A stretch of DNA of 64,000 nt from an uncultured Lachnospiraceae bacterium (GTDB lineage: Bacteria > Bacillota > Clostridia > TANB77 > CAG-508): positions 1 to 64,000 of the forward strand of contig CAMEHU010000001.1 of the NCBI GenBank assembly GCA_945917765.1, in the 5' to 3' direction. Below the pieces are notes generated by a model, which saw only the letters and a program-made list of their open reading frames with translations, was not told where the DNA came from and did not search any database. Positions 1 through 10,330 of this stretch are shown here, one piece after another. The translations under genes and the position numbers were made by a program. Numbering within the stretch: the first letter of the stretch is position 1; every line of letters begins with the position of its first letter.

Positions 1-392
1 ATTAATGGTTGATGTATTAATATTTCTGCATTTGGTGTTGCAAATCTTTTTCCTTTTTCTCCTGATGCTAATAATACAGCTCCCATACTAGCTGCCATTC
101 CTATACAGATTGTTGTTACAGGGCATTTGATATAATTCATTGTATCAACAATTCCCATACCATCTGTTATAGAACCACCTGGGCTATTGATATATAAAGA
201 TATTTCTTTATCTGGGTCCTCTGATTCTAAGAATAATAATTGTGCTATTACTAAGCTTGCAGATGTTGGATTAACATCCTCTCCTAAAAATATAATTCTG
301 TCTTTTAATAATCTTGAAAAGATATCATAAGATCTTTCTCCTTTTGATGTTTGTTCAACTACATAAGGAACTAAACTATTTTTTTCTAACAT
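1..392 (-). CDS. clpP: ATP-dependent Clp protease proteolytic subunit, C-terminus off window
   Basis: Minus-strand translation [41 protein letters not shown]...[50 protein letters not shown]; catalytic GMAASMG motif and RBS upstream. Confidence 0.95.
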   Translation of the reverse strand, partial: MLEKNSLVPYVVEQTSKGERSYDIFSRLLKDRIIFLGEDVNPTSASLVIAQLLFLESEDPDKEISLYINSPGGSITDGMGIVDTMNYIKCPVTTICIGMAASMGAVLLASGEKGKRFATPNAEILIHQPL

Positions 393-656
393 ATTTCTCC
401 TCCTAATAATTTATTTTAAATTATATAATATCGTTCATATAATTCAAATAATAATTTATTTTTTTATATTATCATAATTATTCACAATTTTTTCTGTTAT
501 AAACATACTATATAATTATTTCCAAAATTTAACTTTTTACATTATGAATTGTATACTATAATTGGCTTTTTTTCAATACTTATTTGTAATTATTTATAAT
601 TTTGGGAACGGTTCTAAAAATCCAATTTAATAGCTACAAAATTGATAACTTTCTGT

Positions 657-681
657 GCCAAATTGCCCCGTCCCCGTTGGC
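657..681 (+). repeat. REP-like palindrome, family A (GCCAAATTGCCCCGTCCCCGTTGGC)
   Basis: 25-mer found five times in the window in the same orientation. Confidence 0.8.
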
Positions 682-706
682 TCCGTTGGCTCTAAAAATG
701 AAAAAA

Positions 707-735
707 TAGGGGCATCCTAAAAAGTGCCCCCATTA
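707..735 (-). terminator. terminator of tig
   Basis: Hairpin GGGGGCACTTTTTAGGATGCCCCT followed by a T-run on the minus strand. Confidence 0.7.
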
Positions 736-759
736 TTTTTTGATTTAAAATTACGATAA

Positions 760-2043
760 TTATTTGATTTTAGCATTGTCAACTACGAATTTAATAGCTT
801 TTTCAACAGCCATATTTTCTTTAATGTAGTTAATTAAATTTTCATTATCTTTTAATTCTTCTGCTTTTTTACCATAATTTTCTGCCATTTCTTTTATTTT
901 TGCGTCGATTTCTTTTTTATCTGCTTCTAATTTTTCAGCTTTAACAATAGCCTCTAAAACTAATCTACTTTTTACTGATGTTTTAGCTTGTTCTTCATAT
1001 TCTTTTCTCATATCTTCTTCTGTTTTACCCATCATTTGTAGGTATTGTTTTAGATTTAATCCTTGATATGATAATCTTGTTTCAATATCTTTTAACATGT
1101 TATCGATTTCTGTTTCTACCATTCCTGATGGAATATCGATTTCTGTTGCATCACAAACAGCTTTTATAGCGTTTTCTTCTGTTTCATATTTTGCTTTAGT
1201 TGCGCTTTCTGCTTGTAATTTTTCTTTGATACTGTCTTTTAATTCTTTTAATGTTTCAAATTCACTAACATCTTTAGCAAATTCATCATCAATTTTAGGT
1301 AATTCTTTTCTTTTTATTTCATGTAATTTTACTTTGAACATAGCATCTTTTCCTGCTAATTCTGCAGAGAAATATTCTTCTGGGAATTTTACATTTATTT
1401 CTCTTTCTTCATCAACTTTCATACCGATGATTTGATCTTCAAATCCTGGAATAAATGTTTTACTTCCAATTTCTAATTCATGGTTTTCAGCTTTTCCGCC
1501 TTCAAATGCAACACCATCAACAAATCCTTCAAAATCAATAACTGCGATGTCTTTTTCTTTTACTGCACCTGTTTCAACACTGATTAATCTTGCATTTTTA
1601 TTTGCCATACGGTCTAATTCAGCATTTACATCTTTTGCCATTATTTTATGTTCAACTTTTTCTAATTCAATTCCTTTATATTTTCCTAATTTAACTTCTG
1701 GTTTAGTTTGTACAATAGCTGTAAATATTAATTCTTTTCCTTTTCCGATTTGTACTATATCTATTTGTGGTTTGCTAACTACTTCTAATTTATTTTCTTC
1801 GATTTCTTTTTCAAAAATATCAGGAACTATTTCATTAAAAGTATCTTCATAAAAGATTTCAGAACCATATGTTCTTTCAACTAAAGACATAGGAGCTTTA
1901 CCTTTTCTGAATCCTGGAATGTTAAAATATTTAGCTGTTTTTGCATATACTTTTTTCATTCCTGCATCAAATGTTTCAGCTGGTACATTAAATGTTAATT
2001 TTAATTCATTTGTATTTTCTGTTTTTTCTACTTTAATACTCAT
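760..2043 (-). CDS. tig: trigger factor (peptidyl-prolyl isomerase chaperone)
   Basis: Full-length trigger factor architecture (FNIPGFRKGKAP, EFAKDVSEFETLKELK); adjacent to clpP. Confidence 0.95.
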   Translation of the reverse strand: MSIKVEKTENTNELKLTFNVPAETFDAGMKKVYAKTAKYFNIPGFRKGKAPMSLVERTYGSEIFYEDTFNEIVPDIFEKEIEENKLEVVSKPQIDIVQIGKGKELIFTAIVQTKPEVKLGKYKGIELEKVEHKIMAKDVNAELDRMANKNARLISVETGAVKEKDIAVIDFEGFVDGVAFEGGKAENHELEIGSKTFIPGFEDQIIGMKVDEEREINVKFPEEYFSAELAGKDAMFKVKLHEIKRKELPKIDDEFAKDVSEFETLKELKDSIKEKLQAESATKAKYETEENAIKAVCDATEIDIPSGMVETEIDNMLKDIETRLSYQGLNLKQYLQMMGKTEEDMRKEYEEQAKTSVKSRLVLEAIVKAEKLEADKKEIDAKIKEMAENYGKKAEELKDNENLINYIKENMAVEKAIKFVVDNAKIK

Positions 2044-2204
2044 TTTTTACATACATCCTTTCAAATATATCTGTTTTTCTCTTTTATGTTACTTAATTAA
2101 AAGTAACTAGCTTTCTTATTATACCACATTTTTCCAATTTTGCAATAGTTTTTTTGGATTTAATAAAGCTTATGTTTTAGTTTAACAAATCTTAATGTTA
2201 TAGT

Positions 2205-2912
2205 TTAATAAAGCTCTTGCAACTGAAAGTCTAAATAATCGGCACTAATCAAATGAAAATTGATACCACCTACTTCACCTTCAATAGCTTCTTTATGGGC
2301 ATTTCCATGTAAATGTCCATAGTAACATTCTTTAATATTATATTCTTTCATAGTTCTATAAAACTCTAAAAAATTATTTCCTAGCAAATCTTTTGAAGAA
2401 ATTGGTGGATAGTGCATAAATGCTATTATTTCTTTATTACTTCCAAATTGCTCTATTCCATTTTTTATTGATAATTTAAGTCTTTCATTTTCTCTATTTA
2501 TCATTTTTCTATTTTCTTCGCCATCTTGTAATGCCCAACCTCTGGAACCAACTATGATTTTGTCTTCAACAAGATACGAATTATTATATAGGAAATCTAT
2601 ATTTTCAAAATTGTTCTCTCTAACAAATTCTCTCATTTTGCTAAGAGTTGTCCACCAATAATCATGATTTCCTTTTAATAATATTTTTTTCCCTGGCAAA
2701 TCATTTAAATATTGAAAATCTAGTTTTGCATCTTCTATATATGTAGCCCATGAAAAATCGCCTGGAAGAATAACTGTGTCTTCTGGTTTTACTTTTGATA
2801 GCCAGTCTTGTTTTATTTTTTCAGGATGATTGTCCCAATTGTTTCCAAATATATCCATTGGCTTATTTACTTTAAATGATAAATGTAAGTCTGCTATTAC
2901 ATATATTGACAT
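2205..2912 (-). CDS. metallophosphoesterase
   Basis: MSIYVIADLHLSF...GDFSWATY...LLKGNHDYWW...MHYPP...YGHLHGNAH metallophosphoesterase motifs; start at 2912 chosen because an RBS precedes it. Confidence 0.9.
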   Translation of the reverse strand: MSIYVIADLHLSFKVNKPMDIFGNNWDNHPEKIKQDWLSKVKPEDTVILPGDFSWATYIEDAKLDFQYLNDLPGKKILLKGNHDYWWTTLSKMREFVRENNFENIDFLYNNSYLVEDKIIVGSRGWALQDGEENRKMINRENERLKLSIKNGIEQFGSNKEIIAFMHYPPISSKDLLGNNFLEFYRTMKEYNIKECYYGHLHGNAHKEAIEGEVGGINFHLISADYLDFQLQELY

Positions 2913-3026
2913 ATTATCCCTCCTTTTCTTTGTTTTGATTGTTGGTATTATGTATTTATATATTGCATTATGTTCTTCTTGCATTTCTAATTACAATAAC
3001 CTTCAACTAATTCTAGATAACAAATT

Positions 3027-3051
3027 GCCAAATTGCCCCGTCCCTATTGGC
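3027..3051 (+). repeat. REP-like palindrome, family A, overlapping the tsaD stop codon
   Basis: GCCAAATTGCCCCGTCCCTATTGGC. Confidence 0.8.
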
Positions 3052-4048
3052 ATTCTTCGCCTAATTTTAAATTAGGAATTGCATTTAAATACAAATCTGA
3101 TCTTTTTCCATTTATGTAATTATAATAACCTGCACTTGCTATCATTGCTGCATTGTCTGTGCATAATATTGGTTCTGGATAATATATTTTTAATCCATGT
3201 GTTTTTTCTAATTCGTTAAATTTTTCTCTAATATATGAATTAGCTGAAACACCTCCTGCTAATGCAATTTTGTTAATATTTAGTTGTTCAGCTGCTTTTA
3301 AAACATTATCTAATAATACTTGTGTAACATTTTCTTCAAAACTTGCACATAAATCTGCTTTATTTATATCAGGATTTTTGTGATGTAAGTTTATAATTGC
3401 TGTTTTTATTCCACTAAAACTGAAATCCCAATTATCGAAATGTGTTTTTGGTAACTGAATATTTGGAGTTCCTTCTTTTGCTAACTTATCTATTTTGGGT
3501 CCTCCTGGATATCCTAATCCAACAACTCTTGCAACTTTATCAAATGCTTCTCCTATAGCATCGTCTCTTGTTTTGCCTAATATTTCAAAGTCTTCATAGC
3601 TTTTTATATGTACTAAATGTGTATGTCCTCCTGAAATAACCATGCATAAAAAAGGTGGTTGTAAATCTTTATGTGTTATGTAATTTGCTGCAATATGTCC
3701 TTGAATATGATTTGTTCCAACTAATGGGATATTTAATGTATAACTTAGTGCTTTTGCATATGATACTCCAACTAATAATGCTCCAACTAATCCGGGTCCA
3801 TATGTACATGCGATATGGTCAATGTCTTCAAATGTTACTCCCGCTTCTTTTAGTGCTTGTTTTGTTACTTCTGAAATAGCTTCAACATGGTTTCTAGATG
3901 CTATTTCTGGAACAACACCTCCATATTGTTCATGTATTTTAATTTGAGAATTTATTACGTTAGAAAGTACTTCTCTACCATTTTTTACTACTGCAACAGA
4001 AGTCTCATCACAACTTGATTCAATTCCTAAAGTTAATATATCTTTCAT
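3044..4048 (-). CDS. tsaD: tRNA N6-threonylcarbamoyladenosine transferase
   Basis: [40 protein letters not shown] signatures. Confidence 0.96.
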   Translation of the reverse strand: MKDILTLGIESSCDETSVAVVKNGREVLSNVINSQIKIHEQYGGVVPEIASRNHVEAISEVTKQALKEAGVTFEDIDHIACTYGPGLVGALLVGVSYAKALSYTLNIPLVGTNHIQGHIAANYITHKDLQPPFLCMVISGGHTHLVHIKSYEDFEILGKTRDDAIGEAFDKVARVVGLGYPGGPKIDKLAKEGTPNIQLPKTHFDNWDFSFSGIKTAIINLHHKNPDINKADLCASFEENVTQVLLDNVLKAAEQLNINKIALAGGVSANSYIREKFNELEKTHGLKIYYPEPILCTDNAAMIASAGYYNYINGKRSDLYLNAIPNLKLGEECQ

Positions 4049-4215
4049 TTTTTATTTACAAGATTTAATCTTGTGCTCCTTTCTATTTTTTATGGTTTTA
4101 TTTATTGTTCTTTTTGTTGTTCTATCTATTACTCCATGTAGTACTCCATCTATTATTCTATCTATTGTTCTTTATGAAATCTTAATGCTTGTATCATTAT
4201 TTTCTTATAGATATA

Positions 4216-4983
4216 CTACAATCCAAATATCTGCAAAATGACTTCTAAATCTATACCAAAAATCTTTCCAACCAATATAAACAATCCTTTTACAACACCT
4301 TGAATACATGGAGAAATTATAAGTCCTGCAATTCCTGTAATCCATATTACCACAAAAACGATATATAATATATATTGATTTTGGTCAAACCAGTGTTGAA
4401 TATTTTTAGGTAAAAATATGTTAAATATTTTTGAACCATCTAATGGTGGTAGTGGGATTAGATTGAATAAACCTAAACCTGTATTTATTAAGATTAATTC
4501 CATAATAAATACCAATATTAGCCACATCGTTCGAGTTGGTAAATTTACTAATAAGTCGAATTTCACTAAAACTGCTAATATTATAGTTGATATAATTGCT
4601 AATATGAAATTCATTAGTGGTCCTGCAAATGCTACAATTGCTTCTGCTTTTTGCATTGATATATGTCTTTTATAATTTACTGGATTTACTTGAACTGGTT
4701 TTCCCCAACCAAACCCTGCAACAATTAATAATGCAAAGCCTATTGGGTCTATATGTTTTAAAGGATTTAATGTCAAACGTCCTTGTGAACGAGGAGTGTT
4801 ATCTCCTAATTTGTCTGCTGCAAATGCATGTGCAAACTCGTGAAATGTTAATGCTATTAAAATTGCTGGTAGTGTTATTAATAAAATCAATATACTATCT
4901 GTGCTTGTAAGCCTTCCGACTATATTTCTAATAACAAAAATTCCTAATATTATATATAAAATTCTTTTGTCAAAACTAAACAT
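4216..4983 (-). CDS. site-2 protease family membrane metalloprotease (M50)
   Basis: HEFAHAF motif, NPLKHIDPIG, multiple TM segments, NLIPLPPLDGS. Confidence 0.93.
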   Translation of the reverse strand: MFSFDKRILYIILGIFVIRNIVGRLTSTDSILILLITLPAILIALTFHEFAHAFAADKLGDNTPRSQGRLTLNPLKHIDPIGFALLIVAGFGWGKPVQVNPVNYKRHISMQKAEAIVAFAGPLMNFILAIISTIILAVLVKFDLLVNLPTRTMWLILVFIMELILINTGLGLFNLIPLPPLDGSKIFNIFLPKNIQHWFDQNQYILYIVFVVIWITGIAGLIISPCIQGVVKGLFILVGKIFGIDLEVILQIFGL

Positions 4984-5151
4984 ATTATCCTTCCTATCTT
5001 TATAAAATAACTTTTAATATTTTACCATAATTTGTAATTTTTTTCAATTATTTTGATTTATATTTTTTATTTTTAAATCGACAAAAAACGACAATTGGAA
5101 CCCCGATGGATGAGGGCAATTTAGAGCAATTGAAATTATAACAAATTGCTA

Positions 5152-5206
5152 ATAGGAACGTAGATAAATGGCAAAATATTCTGCTATTTATCTACGTTCC
5201 CATTGA
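5152..5206. terminator. long hairpin downstream of the 410-aa gene, terminator or REP-like
   Basis: Inverted repeat GGAACGTAGATAAATGGCA ... TGCTATTTATCTACGTTCC. Confidence 0.6.
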
Positions 5207-5218
5207 CAGAAATAATTT

Positions 5219-6451
5219 CTACCTTACTATGTTAAAGCCTTTACCCATACCTTTTAATTGATTTTCTTTGTTTGGTGTTTCTTTATTTATATCTTTTCCA
5301 TTACGAAGCATATCTCCAACTTCTTTTACTTTAGAAACTCTATTTTTTATTGTTTCTATTTTTTCTATAGCCCATGTTTTTATAGTATCTATTGGTTGCA
5401 ATGTTGAAGACTTTTTATTCTTATCTACTATGGCTATTCCATCTTTATCTATATATCCCTGATGTTCCATAAAATATTTCATTTTTTGTTGTTCTGAAAT
5501 CTTTACATCTTTTCCAATAACTTGTGGCAGCTGATTTTCGCCTACATAAATCAATTCATTTACCTGTCTAAAATTAACATTGTAATTTTCTTTTACATAA
5601 TCTATCATTTGGCTAAATCTATCTGTATGTTCAAAATCACTACCTCTGCTTATTTCTATTGCTTTTCGTGCTTTGTATAAGTTCGCCATAACCTGTTCTG
5701 GCTTAGTTTCTGCATTTGGAAGGCTTGGGTCTTCGTGTTCTTTTTTATCTATTTCTATTCTGTCTTTAATGATTTTTAAAGCTTTATTTATTTCAATTGA
5801 ACGTTCTTTTTTTACTTTAGATTGACCTGATAATAAATCTTTTATTTTATCTATAGTTTTTCTATTTTGTATTTTATCTGCTTCCATTTTTAGATTATTA
5901 TAGTCAGTGGTATGCAATGTTAATAATGCCTGCACATTTAGTGCTTGTAATAATGCATCGTCTTGTTTGTGTGTGTACTGTTCATACATTTTATTATAAT
6001 CTTTACATGAATCAACAGAGTCTTGATAAAATTGGTGTGCTGCTATATTTAAATTGTCTAAATTTTGCTCATTTTTTATCATTTTTTTCAAATCATTTTC
6101 GCCAAAATTTTTATTACATTCATTTGTTAAGCTTGTTTGAGTTTGTACTAATTCGTCAAAATTGCTTTCATATTCATATGTTTTAACTCCAAAATCTTCA
6201 GCTTTTTGTTTAATAGCTTGTCCCTTTTGTTGCATTTTTTGTATATATGCTGATGTTTTTTCTTCATTATTTATTCCATCTTTAAATGATTTCCTTATCA
6301 TCATTTCTGTAATTTCGTTGCTGTGTTCTTTAAAATAATTACCTATTTCTTCATTGGAACTACTTTTTCCAGCTATTTCTCTTTTTTTTAGCATTTCCAT
6401 TATTTCGTCACCATATTGTTCAAAGTACTTTTTCATTTGTTCTCCATCCAT
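5219..6451 (-). CDS. hypothetical coiled-coil-like protein
   Basis: 410-aa ORF with RBS; charged helical composition; no family recognised. Confidence 0.75.
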   Translation of the reverse strand: MDGEQMKKYFEQYGDEIMEMLKKREIAGKSSSNEEIGNYFKEHSNEITEMMIRKSFKDGINNEEKTSAYIQKMQQKGQAIKQKAEDFGVKTYEYESNFDELVQTQTSLTNECNKNFGENDLKKMIKNEQNLDNLNIAAHQFYQDSVDSCKDYNKMYEQYTHKQDDALLQALNVQALLTLHTTDYNNLKMEADKIQNRKTIDKIKDLLSGQSKVKKERSIEINKALKIIKDRIEIDKKEHEDPSLPNAETKPEQVMANLYKARKAIEISRGSDFEHTDRFSQMIDYVKENYNVNFRQVNELIYVGENQLPQVIGKDVKISEQQKMKYFMEHQGYIDKDGIAIVDKNKKSSTLQPIDTIKTWAIEKIETIKNRVSKVKEVGDMLRNGKDINKETPNKENQLKGMGKGFNIVR

Positions 6452-6547
6452 AATATATATTCACTCCTTAATCATTTGTTTTTTATCTAATTTAATTTTA
6501 ACATAACTAAAAATAAATTACTATATAAAAATCAAAAAATCGAATAA

Positions 6548-6597
6548 TGAGAGAAGCCCTACAAGTATTTGTTTAATACTTGTAGGGCTCCTCTCAT
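6548..6597 (-). terminator. terminator of lysS or bidirectional
   Basis: GAGAAGCCCTACAAGTATT..AATACTTGTAGGGCTCCTCTC hairpin. Confidence 0.7.
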
Positions 6598-6663
6598 TTC
6601 TCATTATTAATTATTCTTTAATGTATCATAAAAACTATTCTTATATTCTTTGATTTTTTCAAC

Positions 6664-8169
6664 CTACGCTAAAGGTTTCATTGTTGGGAATAATAACACA
6701 TCTCTAATAGATGCTGAATCTGTTAATAACATTATCATTCTGTCGATTCCAATTCCCAGTCCACCTGTTGGAGGCATACCATATTCTAATGCTTGAACAT
6801 AGTCTTCATCCATCATTCCAGCTTCTTCATCTCCTGCTTCTCTTGCTTCAACTTGTTTTTTGAATCTTTCATATTGGTCAATTGGGTCATTTAATTCTGA
6901 GAATGCATTTCCATATTCACGACCACCAATGAATAGCTCAAATCTTTCAGTCATTCTTGGATCAGCTGCTTTTCTTTTTGCTAGTGGAGAAATTTCTACA
7001 GGATATTCATATACAAATGTTGGTTGAATTAATGTTTCTTCAACATATTCTTCAAAGAACAAGCTAATTACATCTCCTCTTGTTTCTTTTGTTGGGTCTG
7101 GTATTACGATGTTTCTTTCTTTTGCTAATGCTACAGCCTCTTCATCTGTATTAATTGTGTTGAAATCTATTCCTGTAACTTCTTTTATAGCATCTACCAT
7201 TGTAATTCTTTTCCATGATGGTGTTAAATCTATATCTTGACCTTGGTATGTAATTTTAGTTGTTCCTAAAACTTCCTCAGCACATCTTGAGAATAATTCT
7301 TCTGTTATGTCCATCATATCATTGAAATCCATATATGCTGCATATAATTCCATTGTTGTAAACTCAGGATTGTGTTTAATGTCCATTCCTTCATTTCTAA
7401 ATAATCTACCAATTTCAAATACTCTATCAAATCCACCAACTATTAATCTTTTTAGATATAATTCTGGTGCTACTCTTAAATACATATCTAAATCTAATGT
7501 ATTGTGATGAGTGATAAATGGTCTAGCATTTGCTCCACCCATAATTGTGTTTAATATAGGTGTTTCAACTTCTAGGAAACCTTTTTCATCTAATATTTTA
7601 CGAATCTCTTTTATTATTTTACTTCTTATTTCAAAGCTTTTCTTTACTTCTGGATTTACTATTAAATCAACATATCTTTGTCTGTATCTTAAATCTGGAT
7701 CTTTTAAACCATGGAATTTTTCTGGTAATGGTCTTAATGATTTAGATAATAAAGTTACTTCTTTAGCATGTACAGAAATCTCTTCAGTTCTTGTTTTAAA
7801 TACAAAACCTGTAATACCTATAAAATCTCCTATATCATAAGTTTTAAATGCTTTATAGCTTTCTTCTCCTAAATCATTTATGCTTACATAACTTTGAATT
7901 CTTTCATCGCAGTCTTGTATTGTACAGAATGATGCTTTTCCCATTATTCTTTTTGCAATTATTCTACCAGCTACTGTTACTGTTTTTTCTTCAAATTTCT
8001 CATAATTTGATTTTATTTCACCAGCTGTATTTGTTCTATCAAATTTTGTTATTTCATAAGGATTTTTTCCTTGTTCTTGTAGTTCTGTTAATTTTTCTCT
8101 TCTAACCTTCATTAATTGATTTAAATCGATTTCTTGTTCTTCAACATTGTTTACTTCATTTTCACTCAT
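6664..8169 (-). CDS. lysS: lysyl-tRNA synthetase (class II)
   Basis: [42 protein letters not shown]. Confidence 0.97.
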   Translation of the reverse strand: MSENEVNNVEEQEIDLNQLMKVRREKLTELQEQGKNPYEITKFDRTNTAGEIKSNYEKFEEKTVTVAGRIIAKRIMGKASFCTIQDCDERIQSYVSINDLGEESYKAFKTYDIGDFIGITGFVFKTRTEEISVHAKEVTLLSKSLRPLPEKFHGLKDPDLRYRQRYVDLIVNPEVKKSFEIRSKIIKEIRKILDEKGFLEVETPILNTIMGGANARPFITHHNTLDLDMYLRVAPELYLKRLIVGGFDRVFEIGRLFRNEGMDIKHNPEFTTMELYAAYMDFNDMMDITEELFSRCAEEVLGTTKITYQGQDIDLTPSWKRITMVDAIKEVTGIDFNTINTDEEAVALAKERNIVIPDPTKETRGDVISLFFEEYVEETLIQPTFVYEYPVEISPLAKRKAADPRMTERFELFIGGREYGNAFSELNDPIDQYERFKKQVEAREAGDEEAGMMDEDYVQALEYGMPPTGGLGIGIDRMIMLLTDSASIRDVLLFPTMKPLA

Positions 8170-8294
8170 AAACCATTCCTCCTTTTAAATTTTCATAAGC
8201 TTTCAATATTATATATTAAAATGCCTTAAAAGTAAATAGTTTTGAATGCTTTTGTTAATTCTTTTTAGTAATTTTTCACTATATTTTCATTATT

Positions 8295-9929
8295 CTAACA
8301 CGCTTTTCTTAATTCTTTTGCATGATTAATTGAACTACTTGTTATGTCACCACTAGATATTCTTGCAATTTCATTTATTACTTCTTTTTCGTTAAGTAGT
8401 TTTATATCTGTTACTGTTTTTTGGTCTTTAACTTTTTTGCTTATAAAATAATTGAAATCTCCTTTGGCAGCAATACTTGGTTGATGTGTAACACATAGTA
8501 CTTGATGTGATTTAGAAATTATTTTAATTTTTTCACCAACTGCTTTTGCTGCTTTACCACTTATTCCTGTGTCAATTTCATCAAATATAAGTACTGGTAC
8601 TTTGTCAGAATCAGCTAAAACTGTTTTTATTGCTAACATTATTCTTGAAATTTCTCCACCAGAAGCTATTTTTACTAATGGTTTTGCATCATCACCTATA
8701 TTTGTTGAAATCAAAAATTCAATGTTATTTAATCCGTTTTCTGTAAATTTTTTATTACTATCAAATTCTTTAAAAATAGAAAATTTTGCATTAGGCATTT
8801 CCAAATCTACAAGTTGCTCATTAATTTGCTTACATAGTGCCTCTCCATATCTTTCACGAAGCTTATCCATTTTAGAACTTAAAATAAACATTTTGCCTTC
8901 TAATATTTCCAATTGTTTTTTTAATTCATTATTTCTCTCTTCAGAATTTTCAATATAATATATTTCCTCTTCGATTTTATTTTTATATTCTAATATTTCT
9001 TCAACACTATTACCATATTTTTTCTTCAAAGAATATATTAAATCCAATCTTTTTTCTACATTATTTCTTTTTTCTTCATCGAAAATCATTTCATTATTCA
9101 TATCTGAAACGTCTCTTGATAATTCTTGTATTTCATAATATATATTTTTTAATTCTATTAATTTATTTTTATACTTTTCATCTAAATCTTCTATTTTTTC
9201 AAAGCATCTAATAGAATTATTAATTGCTTCTATAGCATTGTTTCCAAGGTTTTGCTCTATCTCAATTAAATTTGTATATATTTTTTCGGAGTTTTTCATT
9301 ATTTTATGATAATTATATAATTCTTCTTCTTCGCCTTTTTTTAGATTAGCCTCTTCAATTTCATTTAACTGATATTTTAATAAATCTAATTTTCGTTGTT
9401 TTTCTTTTTCATCGCCATAATTATTTTTTAATTCTTTTTTTATTTGATTATAATCATTGTACTGTTCTATATATTCTGTTTTTAAGGTTAAGATTTCATT
9501 ACCAATAAAATTATCTAAATATTTAATATGCTCCTGTTTTTTCATTAATACTTGATTATCATTCTGTCCATGTATATCTATCACATTACTCATAAATTCT
9601 TTTAATTCACTTACAGTAACAAGTCTTCCATTAATTTTACAAGTATTTCTTCCATTGTCATATATTTCCCTTGATACAACTACATTTCCATCTATTGTAT
9701 TTTGTTGTTTTGGTAAAAATAAATTTAATTCAACAAAAGAATGATTTTCCCCTTTTCTTATCATTTCTTTTGAAAACCTGTCTCCTGAAATTATTCCTAA
9801 TGAATCAATTATTAATGTTTTTCCTGCCCCAGTTTCACCTGTTAAAACATTAAATCCATTATTAAAATCAACTGTTAAATCCTCAATAATTCCAATATTT
9901 TTTATATGCATTGTGCAAATCATATGCAA
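8295..9929 (-). CDS. recN: DNA repair protein RecN
   Basis: SMC-like N-terminus with GETGAGKTLIIDSLGIISGDR, C-terminal ASGGEISRIMLAIK and FDEIDTGISG. Confidence 0.95.
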   Translation of the reverse strand: MHMICTMHIKNIGIIEDLTVDFNNGFNVLTGETGAGKTLIIDSLGIISGDRFSKEMIRKGENHSFVELNLFLPKQQNTIDGNVVVSREIYDNGRNTCKINGRLVTVSELKEFMSNVIDIHGQNDNQVLMKKQEHIKYLDNFIGNEILTLKTEYIEQYNDYNQIKKELKNNYGDEKEKQRKLDLLKYQLNEIEEANLKKGEEEELYNYHKIMKNSEKIYTNLIEIEQNLGNNAIEAINNSIRCFEKIEDLDEKYKNKLIELKNIYYEIQELSRDVSDMNNEMIFDEEKRNNVEKRLDLIYSLKKKYGNSVEEILEYKNKIEEEIYYIENSEERNNELKKQLEILEGKMFILSSKMDKLRERYGEALCKQINEQLVDLEMPNAKFSIFKEFDSNKKFTENGLNNIEFLISTNIGDDAKPLVKIASGGEISRIMLAIKTVLADSDKVPVLIFDEIDTGISGKAAKAVGEKIKIISKSHQVLCVTHQPSIAAKGDFNYFISKKVKDQKTVTDIKLLNEKEVINEIARISSGDITSSSINHAKELRKAC

Positions 9930-10029
9930 ACCTCCTTTTGTCGAACTTATGTTTTTATTTTACTCTCATTTTTTTCAAATGTCAACAGGTTTCACCCAAA
10001 AAGTTTTTGACAAATTCCGACACCAAATT

Positions 10030-10208
10030 CCTGTCTTTTGAGTAGCCCAAATCTAAGAATTATGTAGATTAAAAAAATATATTAATACGCAGTAAGCGCG
10101 CAGTTTGGCGCCCCCACCTATCGTCTTCCAAACAAGCTCCAACGCCAGCAAACGAACGGAGTATTAATGATATTTTTAAATCTACATAATTCTTAGATTT
10201 GGGTGGCT
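10030..10208 (+). repeat. MITE-like palindromic element, copy 1
   Basis: ~44-bp near-perfect inverted arms around a GC-rich core; same architecture and core as 50553-50726. Confidence 0.85.
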
Positions 10209-10251
10209 TACTTGATTTTCGGTAGTTGTCTCCAAAAGCATTCATGGCTTT

Positions 10252-10276
10252 GCCAAATTGCCCCGTCCCCATTGGC
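10252..10276 (+). repeat. REP-like palindrome, family A
   Basis: GCCAAATTGCCCCGTCCCCATTGGC. Confidence 0.85.
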
Positions 10277-10330
10277 ATAAAAAAACCGTATTTGCAAATA
10301 CTATAAAAAAAGAAAGCGAGGTAATTATTT

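Noticed and set aside
4617-4910. Plus-strand antisense ORFs throughout (e.g. 1097-1435, 4617-4910, 7511-7840, 25792-26103, 31284-31544)
   Set aside because: All lie opposite well-supported genes and have L/F/S-rich shadow composition with no RBS support.
10030-10208. Palindromic element as an integron attC site or retron msr-msd
   Set aside because: The bulged GTTTGGCG/CGCCAGYAAAC stem is reminiscent, but no integrase cassette array or reverse transcriptase is nearby, and the 40+ bp outer arms do not match either class.
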